Source: Chitinophagaceae bacterium UBA4407 (GTDB lineage: Bacteria > Bacteroidota > Bacteroidia > Chitinophagales > Chitinophagaceae). Taken from it: a stretch of DNA of 11,372 nucleotides. This document shows, piece after piece, positions 1-4,977 of the stretch. Location: NCBI GenBank assembly GCA_002390845.1, contig DGQT01000061.1:1-11372 (forward strand), in the 5' to 3' direction. The notes under the pieces were generated by a model, which searched no databases, was not told the DNA's origin, and worked only from the letters and a program-made list of their open reading frames with translations. Each line of letters begins with the position of its first letter. Within the stretch, counting starts at the first letter, position 1. Position numbers and translations under genes: made by a program.

Positions 1-1102
1 GCATGATACGGCTGATACGCTCATTCTTTCCACTGCGCATATTCTTTACATAAGAACCTGCATCAAGATGGCCTGAATAAACCCTGAAGAACGCCAAACG
101 GCCCACAAATGGGTCAGTCATAATTTTAAATGCCAATGCAGCAAAAGGTGCTTTGGCATCCGGCATACGCGTAATTTCTTCGCCGGTATCAGGATCTGTA
201 CCTGTTATTGCACCCACATCAATCGGGCTTGGCAGGTAACGCACCACATTATCCAGCAAAGTTTGAACGCCTTTATTTTTGAAAGCGCTGCCACAAAGCA
301 TGGGAACAATACTAAGGTCAATTGTTGCTTTACGTACCGCTTCATGTACTTCATCTTCGGTGATGGAATTGGGATCGTCAAAGAATTTTTCCATCAACTG
401 ATCATCATATTCAGCAACAGCTTCTATAAGCTGACCTCTCCAGTATTCTGCTTCTTCCTGTAAATCTGCAGGTATAGGAATTTCTTTATAAGTAGCACCT
501 TGTGTTTCATTATCCCAGATAATTCCTTTCATGGTAATCAGATCCACAATTCCTTTAAAATCATCTTCAGCACCAATAGGTAATTGTAAAGGCACCGACT
601 TGGCACCCAGCATTTCACGAACCTGCTTAACAACGTTTAAGAAGTCAGCGCCGGAACGATCCATTTTATTTACAAAACCAATACGGGGTACATTATAACG
701 GTTAGCCTGGCGCCAAACAGTTTCGCTCTGAGGCTCAACACCATCAACTGCACTAAACAAAGCAACAAGCCCGTCAAGTACACGCATTGAACGCTCTACT
801 TCTACAGTAAAGTCAACGTGGCCGGGGGTATCAATAATGTTGAATTTGTATTTTTTTGTATCTGGCAAAGCCTTTCCCTGGGTTGTAGGGAACTGCCAGT
901 AACAGGTAACTGCGGCAGAAGTAATAGTAATACCTCTTTCTTTTTCCTGTTCCATCCAGTCGGTTGTAGCCGCACCATCGTGTACCTCACCAATCTTATG
1001 GCTCATACCGGTATAGTACAGAATGCGCTCTGTACAAGTGGTTTTGCCCGCATCAATGTGCGCCGCAATTCCAAAGTTTCTCTGTAATCTTAAGTCTGCC
1101 AT
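1..1102 (-). CDS. fusA: Elongation factor G, N-terminal 367 residues (3' end outside window)
   Basis: EF-G is the cytoplasmic GTPase that drives ribosomal translocation and, with ribosome recycling factor, subunit splitting. The reverse-strand translation begins MADLRLQRNFGIAAHIDAGK and shows the G-domain motifs in order: P-loop AHIDAGKTT at residues 14-22, switch I RGITI at 56-60, DTPGH at 91-95, NKMD at 145-148 and GSAF at 271-274. Domain II follows, and the frame is still open in the segment RISRIM when the window ends. The ATG at 1102-1100 is the usual EF-G start, six to ten residues before the G domain. The gene is not preceded by rpsG as in a classical str operon. Its own leader of about 140 bases runs from a -7 motif at 1246-1253. 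No frameshift or odd residue is seen in the visible part. The family is certain; whether this is the only EF-G gene of the genome cannot be seen. Confidence 0.97.
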   Translation of the reverse strand, partial: MADLRLQRNFGIAAHIDAGKTTCTERILYYTGMSHKIGEVHDGAATTDWMEQEKERGITITSAAVTCYWQFPTTQGKALPDTKKYKFNIIDTPGHVDFTVEVERSMRVLDGLVALFSAVDGVEPQSETVWRQANRYNVPRIGFVNKMDRSGADFLNVVKQVREMLGAKSVPLQLPIGAEDDFKGIVDLITMKGIIWDNETQGATYKEIPIPADLQEEAEYWRGQLIEAVAEYDDQLMEKFFDDPNSITEDEVHEAVRKATIDLSIVPMLCGSAFKNKGVQTLLDNVVRYLPSPIDVGAITGTDPDTGEEITRMPDAKAPFAALAFKIMTDPFVGRLAFFRVYSGHLDAGSYVKNMRSGKNERISRIM

Positions 1103-1215
1103 GACTTTTTGTATTTGTATTTATTAATTTCTATTTTATGATACCAGCTTTCTGTTCCCTGATTGATCGTTCCTTGCGTCGCAATACTTTCATCGTTCTT
1201 AACACTAATGGACAT
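1090..1215 (-). other. Possible 41-codon leader ORF overlapping the fusA start
   Basis: An ATG at 1215-1213, about 30 bases downstream of the predicted fusA -7 motif, opens a 41-codon frame starting MSISVKND and ending KKSWQT. Its TAA lies at 1092-1090, so it overlaps the first 13 bases of fusA in another frame. Such an arrangement could couple translation or act as a leader peptide. However, it has no clear ribosome binding site, no recognisable domain, and part of it is made of a dispersed intergenic repeat copy (1168-1183). It may be a chance open frame in a low-stop leader. Confidence 0.2.
1168..1183 (+). repeat. Dispersed GCGTCGC repeat, copy A
   Basis: The 16 bases CGTTCCTTGCGTCGCA are identical to 9866-9881 at the other end of the window. 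The match does not continue to the right, so only the left core of the repeat is kept here. It lies inside the fusA leader. Confidence 0.6.
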
Positions 1216-1245
1216 AAAAAGCACAAGGCTCTTTTTTTCGAGCGG

Positions 1246-1253
1246 CAAAGGTA
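1246..1253 (-). promoter_or_regulatory. Putative fusA promoter, -7 element TACCTTTG
   Basis: Read on the minus strand, TACCTTTGCCGC matches the Bacteroidota sigma-ABfr -7 consensus TAnnTTTG exactly. It lies about 145 bases upstream of the fusA ATG. No good TTTG -33 element is visible at the normal spacing. Confidence 0.6.
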
Positions 1254-1400
1254 ACGGAATTTGAGATACAGAATGTGGTTAAACTAAACTTAACCTGAAT
1301 GTGTATAAAAAGAGATTTTCAGAACTAAAACTGCTTATCAAGAAGCTTATAGACCTTCAAGTTGCTGGAATTTAAGCCTTGGCGCCCATGAAAACTGAAT

Positions 1401-1420
1401 GTACAAGTGAGTGACACAAG
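1401..1420 (-). repeat. Dispersed GCGTCGC repeat, degenerate inverted copy E
   Basis: GTACAAGTGAGTGACACAAG matches the plus-strand text of copy D (GTACAAGAGTGCGACGCAAG, 10071-10090) at 16 of 20 positions without gaps. It is oriented toward copy A, giving an inward-facing pair about 220 bases apart. Confidence 0.4.
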
Positions 1421-1461
1421 CGGCGATGCCATGAAATCAAATGCTGGTTACAAAAAAATTC

Positions 1462-2889
1462 TCAGCATTCACTTAAACTTATAGGAATATTTACTGCAAG
1501 GCCGCCATCGCTGGTCTCTTTGTATTTGCTGTTCATGTCTAAAGCTGTATCCCACATGGTTTTGATTACTTTATCAAGGCTCACTTTTGCATAATCCGGT
1601 GCACTTTGCAATGCAAGCTGCGAAGCAGTGATCGCTTTGATAGCGCCCATTGTATTGCGCTCGATACAAGGCACCTGCACCAACCCGCCAATAGGATCGC
1701 AGGTTAACCCAAGATGATGTTCCATGGCAATTTCGGCGGCCATCATTGCCTGGCGTTGCGAACCGCCCATACATTCAGTAAGCGCAGCAGCAGCCATAGC
1801 ACTGGATACACCGATCTCTGCCTGGCAACCACCCATTGCTGCAGAAATCGTGGCACCTTTTTTAAAAATACTACCGATCTCTGAAGCTGTAAGCAGAAAT
1901 TTAATAATGGCATCTTCGTTATTGCCATTACAGAACACAACAAAGTATTGAAGTACAGCAGGAATTACACCTGCGGCTCCGTTTGTAGGGGCTGTAACCA
2001 CACGGCCAAATGCGGCATTTTCTTCGTTTACGGCCAGGGCAAAACAGCTTACGCAATCCAATATATAATGAAAACTGTTGCCCCCATGCTGAATGGCTTT
2101 TACCCAACTGTCATAGTCATGATACGTTTGCTGAGCGGTGAGTTTTTTATTTAGATCAAATGCCCTGCGGCGCACATGCAAACCACCGGGTAATTCCCCT
2201 TTATGATGGCAGCCACGATACATACACTCTTTCATCGTTTGCCAGATGTTGTGCACTTTTTTTCTTATTTCTTCCTCACCGCACCAGGTGTGTTCGTTCT
2301 CCATTACTACCTCGCTAATGGATAGCCCTGTTTTCATACACCAGTGCAAAAGATCATCTGCTGTATTTATTGGAAATGACAAATCAACGGGATCTTTACC
2401 ACCTTCACTTTCACCTTCCTTAACCACAAAGCCGCCACCGATTGAATAAAAAGTTTCGCTGATGCTGTTTCCGTTTTTAAAATCTGCAAGAAATGTTAGG
2501 CCATTGGGGTGAAAGGGAAGTGTTTCATTAAAAAGAAACTGCACATCTTTAACAGGATCAAAATCGATTTCAACAGTGTTATTCAACAACATCTTTTTAG
2601 ATGCAGTAATCTGTTGCATTTTAGGGGTGATCGTATTTACATCAATTGTTACAGGATCATCACCGCAAAGGCCGAGAATAACCGCAATATCAGTACCGTG
2701 GCCAATACCTGTTTTTGCAAGTGACCCGTATAGCAAAATTTTTACACCGGTTACATCCTGCAATACATGTGCTGACTGTATTGTGTTCAAAAACCTTAAT
2801 GCAGCGCGCCACGGCCCCAAAGTATGAGAACTTGATGGACCAACCCCGATTTTAAACATATCAAAAACCGAAATAGATTCGTGCGGCAT
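1462..2889 (-). CDS. sdaA: L-serine ammonia-lyase (serine dehydratase), iron-sulfur single-chain type
   Basis: This cytoplasmic enzyme deaminates L-serine to pyruvate and ammonia using an oxygen-labile [4Fe-4S] cluster. The 475-residue product, close to the 454 or so usual for the family, starts with the typical SVFDMFKIGVGPSSSHTLGP. The N-terminal beta domain spans about residues 5-160 and the catalytic alpha domain about 190-470. Cluster cysteines are C355 (GGCQAEIG), C397 (GLTCDPIGG) and C408 (VQVPCIERN). The spacings of 42 and 11 equal those of the structurally known Legionella enzyme. The last residue, C475, corresponds to the C-terminal cysteine that reaches into the active site there. 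The ATG at 2889-2887 gives the full N-terminus, only a few residues before the conserved FDMF. The gene is transcribed alone from a region shared with the divergent lipoprotein gene. No substitution suggests loss of function. Confidence 0.95.
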   Translation of the reverse strand: MPHESISVFDMFKIGVGPSSSHTLGPWRAALRFLNTIQSAHVLQDVTGVKILLYGSLAKTGIGHGTDIAVILGLCGDDPVTIDVNTITPKMQQITASKKMLLNNTVEIDFDPVKDVQFLFNETLPFHPNGLTFLADFKNGNSISETFYSIGGGFVVKEGESEGGKDPVDLSFPINTADDLLHWCMKTGLSISEVVMENEHTWCGEEEIRKKVHNIWQTMKECMYRGCHHKGELPGGLHVRRRAFDLNKKLTAQQTYHDYDSWVKAIQHGGNSFHYILDCVSCFALAVNEENAAFGRVVTAPTNGAAGVIPAVLQYFVVFCNGNNEDAIIKFLLTASEIGSIFKKGATISAAMGGCQAEIGVSSAMAAAALTECMGGSQRQAMMAAEIAMEHHLGLTCDPIGGLVQVPCIERNTMGAIKAITASQLALQSAPDYAKVSLDKVIKTMWDTALDMNSKYKETSDGGLAVNIPISLSEC

Positions 2890-2905
2890 AACAATGTTTG
2901 TGATA

Positions 2906-2913
2906 CAAAGCTA
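2906..2913 (-). promoter_or_regulatory. Candidate -7 element TAGCTTTG for the serine dehydratase gene
   Basis: The minus strand reads TAGCTTTG, an exact TAnnTTTG match, 16 bases before the ATG. This would leave a leader of only about ten bases, and no -33 element is obvious, so the call is tentative. Confidence 0.35.
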
Positions 2914-3050
2914 TGGTAATAGGGCTTATCATTGTTGCAGATAAAAAGCAGCAAAGGAATATGGCTTTAACTTTTTTTACGCATTTCATTCGCCATCTTG
3001 TGCTGGTAAATTCGTTGATTAATCTTATAACGCAATATGTTATTTGTAAA

Positions 3051-3058
3051 TACATTTG
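3051..3058 (+). promoter_or_regulatory. Putative promoter -7 element TACATTTG of the DUF4397 lipoprotein gene
   Basis: TACATTTG matches TAnnTTTG exactly and lies 18 bases upstream of the ATG at 3077. An in-frame TTG at 3056 falls inside this element, which argues against it being the translation start. Confidence 0.55.
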
Positions 3059-3076
3059 CGCTCCAAAAAAAATAAT

Positions 3077-3787
3077 ATGAAAAAATATATTGCCCTGTTT
3101 TCAGTAATTATACTGAGCGTGCTGGTGTTTAACGGTTGTAAATTAAGTGGCGGAGAAACTACGCCGCCTTCTGCTGCCTTTTTTGTTGTTCATACATCTC
3201 CCAACGCCCCGAATATTGACCTTATTGCAAACGGTGGACTATATGCACAAAACCTTGCTTATGGCAGTGATTCCGGCTACTACTTTGTGCCGCCTGCAAT
3301 GTATAATTTAAAAATTGCTGCGCCCACGGGCAGCACTACTTACGCAGTAGATGTGAATGTTACTTTTGCCGCCGGAAAATACTATTCTGTTTTCGCGGTT
3401 GATTCTGCCAGCAAACTAAAAGCCGCTGTTGTTGAAGATGTGCTCTCAGTACCCGGCGCAGATTCTGTGCGGCTTCGGTTTTTCCAGTTTAGTCCCAATG
3501 CAGAATACTTATCAGCCAAATTTAAAAATACGCTCAGCGCTGATTCTGTTGTTTATTCCGGCAGAACTTTTAATGACCAAAACAGCAACAGTAATCTTGC
3601 ATTATTCAACACAATAAAAGCAGGAACGTATGATCTTACTATTACAAAAGCAGATGGTTCAACACTTAAAAGTTTCACTGGTTTGGTGTTTGGAAGTTCG
3701 AGGAGTTATACTGTTTATCTAAGGGGTTTTGAAGGTGGTACTGGCACACAGGCACTCGATAAAGGCATTATAGAAAACGTGCAATAA
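3077..3787 (+). CDS. DUF4397 domain-containing lipoprotein
   Basis: This is a probable lipoprotein of unknown function. Residues 1-20 (MKKYIALFSV, then a hydrophobic run) form a type II signal peptide, with lipobox FNG ahead of the lipidated C21. The residues after C21 (KLSGGE) are not the acidic cluster that often directs Bacteroidota lipoproteins to the cell surface, so a periplasmic location is possible. The mature part is beta-rich and matches DUF4397: VVHTSPNAPNIDL, then NLAYGSDSGYYFVPPAMYNL at about 66-85. A second related module appears to start at VRLRFFQFSPNAEYL (about residue 132), giving two tandem domains. The start was set at the ATG rather than the upstream in-frame TTG at 3056, which lies in the promoter; the product is 236 residues. 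The gene is monocistronic: it is divergent from the serine dehydratase and followed by a strong terminator. DUF4397 is common in Bacteroidota, but no enzymatic activity is established. Confidence 0.88.
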   Translation: MKKYIALFSVIILSVLVFNGCKLSGGETTPPSAAFFVVHTSPNAPNIDLIANGGLYAQNLAYGSDSGYYFVPPAMYNLKIAAPTGSTTYAVDVNVTFAAGKYYSVFAVDSASKLKAAVVEDVLSVPGADSVRLRFFQFSPNAEYLSAKFKNTLSADSVVYSGRTFNDQNSNSNLALFNTIKAGTYDLTITKADGSTLKSFTGLVFGSSRSYTVYLRGFEGGTGTQALDKGIIENVQ

Positions 3788-3797
3788 CTCTATATTA

Positions 3798-3844
3798 TAA
3801 AATACAAAAGCCGGATGCATAATGTGCCCGGCTTTTGTATTTTA
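3798..3844 (+). terminator. Strong 17-bp hairpin terminator after the DUF4397 gene
   Basis: Two perfectly complementary 17-base arms, 3798-3814 and 3828-3844 (core AAAAGCCGG / CCGGCTTTT), flank a 13-base loop, starting 10 bases after the stop codon. The A-rich left arm and T-rich right arm would give a U-tract on either strand, so it could act in both directions. Confidence 0.85.
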
Positions 3845-3854
3845 TGGCATCGAT

Positions 3855-3893
3855 GGTTGCGTCGCGCTCTTGTACGATTGGATCATATTTCAA
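3855..3893 (+). repeat. Dispersed GCGTCGC repeat, copy B
   Basis: TTGCGTCGCGCTCTTGTACG, followed by ATTGGATCATATTTCAACTT, aligns along about 40 bases with copy C (from 9872). The shared text includes GCGTCGC, CTTGT, a GATTGGAT/GGTTGGAT block and CAACTTTTA/CAGCTTTTA. It sits directly after the terminator in non-coding DNA. Confidence 0.5.
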
Positions 3894-4033
3894 CTTTTAT
3901 CATCGGGTAAATTGAGAGGGTTTTCAAATACATTTTATTCGGCTGGTTAAACAAAGTAAATAAGGCAAATAGTTGTAATATTAATTGGCACAATATGTCT
4001 AACAATTGGCTATTAAAAGATTAGTATTCGTTC

Positions 4034-4041
4034 TACCTTTG
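4034..4041 (+). promoter_or_regulatory. Putative promoter -7 element TACCTTTG for the GlxA-type regulator gene
   Basis: TACCTTTG is an exact TAnnTTTG match 18 bases upstream of the ATG at 4060. The same octamer serves fusA. The nearest TTG upstream (4006-4008) is about 25 bases away, a little far for a standard -33. Confidence 0.55.
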
Positions 4042-4059
4042 GCTTTAAATTAATTGTTA

Positions 4060-4977
4060 ATGTCTACAAAAATTACATTTCTACTACTACCTCATACAAA
4101 TCTTTTGGATTTAGGTGCAGCTTCACAGGTGTTTTATGAAGCACAAGACCAGGGGTTGGATATTGAGATTCATTTTTGCAGCGATGAGACAAACATTTCT
4201 GCCGCAAATGGATTGCCATTAGGTAAGATAGAAAGTTATCAAAAGCAAAAATTGACTAAAGAAGACTATTTAATTATTTTAAGTGCAGACTATAAATATA
4301 TATTTTCTAATAAATTTAAACCCTCCAAAGCATTACTGGACTGGTTGGCACATTTAAAAGGGCAAGGTATTACGCTTTGCGCTATTTGTACCGGGGCATT
4401 TTTACTTGGTAAAGCTGGCTTATTAGATGGCATAAAATGTACAACGCATTGGAAACGTACAGCCGAATTGCAATCTTATTTTCCGAAAGCAAAGGTGCAA
4501 CAAAATATAATATTTATTGAGGATAATGGAATTTACACCAGCGCCGGTGCAAATTCTGCCATTGACATTGCCTTGCACATATTGTCCAAATTGAAAGATG
4601 ATTTTTTTACTCACAAAATAGCACGGGAATTGGTTGTATACCATAGACGAACTGGTGCTGATTCACAACAAAGTGTTTATTTAAATAACCGAAATCATAT
4701 TCACGGCGGCATACATAAAGTGCAGGATTATTTGCAAGAAAATCTGCATAAAAAAAATCTCTTGTTAGACCTTGCTGATATAGCAAACATGAGCCACAGA
4801 AATTTTTGCAGAATATTCAAAAAAGAGACTTCTTTAACGGTTATTGAATATGTAACCATTTTGAGAAAAGAAAGAATAAAAACGTTACTTAAAAATCCAG
4901 ATTTAGCAAAAACTGAAATTGCACATCAGGTAGGCTTACAAAGTAAAAAACAGGTGAGTAGAATTTTAAAAAAATAG
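4060..4977 (+). CDS. GlxA-family transcriptional regulator (DJ-1/PfpI-like domain plus AraC-type HTH)
   Basis: This is a cytoplasmic DNA-binding regulator of 305 residues. The N-terminal class I glutamine-amidotransferase-like (DJ-1/PfpI) domain spans about residues 4-185. It begins ITFLLLPHTNLLDLGAASQV and holds the nucleophile-elbow cysteine C110 in AICTGAFLLGKAGLLDG, followed by the family's THW and a SAGANSAIDIAL segment. The AraC-type domain occupies about 225-305, with HTH1 near 238-258 (LADIANMSHRNFCRIFKK) and HTH2 near 286-303 (IAHQVGLQSKKQVSRILKK). The protein stops right after the second recognition helix, earlier than most AraC proteins. In this family the DJ-1-like domain usually senses a ligand rather than hydrolysing; the ligand here is unknown. 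The in-frame TTG at 4054 was rejected in favour of ATG 4060. The TAG at 4975-4977 is immediately followed by the ATG of the M1-like gene, so the two are probably co-transcribed and translationally coupled. Confidence 0.88.
   Translation: MSTKITFLLLPHTNLLDLGAASQVFYEAQDQGLDIEIHFCSDETNISAANGLPLGKIESYQKQKLTKEDYLIILSADYKYIFSNKFKPSKALLDWLAHLKGQGITLCAICTGAFLLGKAGLLDGIKCTTHWKRTAELQSYFPKAKVQQNIIFIEDNGIYTSAGANSAIDIALHILSKLKDDFFTHKIARELVVYHRRTGADSQQSVYLNNRNHIHGGIHKVQDYLQENLHKKNLLLDLADIANMSHRNFCRIFKKETSLTVIEYVTILRKERIKTLLKNPDLAKTEIAHQVGLQSKKQVSRILKK

Larger units (their letters stand above)
1103..1461. other. Intergenic region between fusA and the serine dehydratase gene
   Basis: This 359-base stretch holds the fusA leader and promoter, plus the region downstream of the serine dehydratase. 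It carries one repeat copy in forward orientation (1168-1183) and a degenerate inverted copy (1401-1420). No tRNA, no convincing terminator hairpin and no gene other than the doubtful leader ORF was found. Confidence 0.6.

Noticed and set aside
818..1087. Plus-strand 89-codon frame inside fusA, and similar antisense frames in sdaA and the helicase
   Set aside because: They lie opposite strongly conserved coding sequence and show no domain; shadows of the real genes.
3056..3076. In-frame TTG start giving a seven-residue longer lipoprotein
   Set aside because: The TTG lies in the -7 promoter motif, and the extension MRSKKNN would precede a normal signal peptide; ATG 3077 is better.
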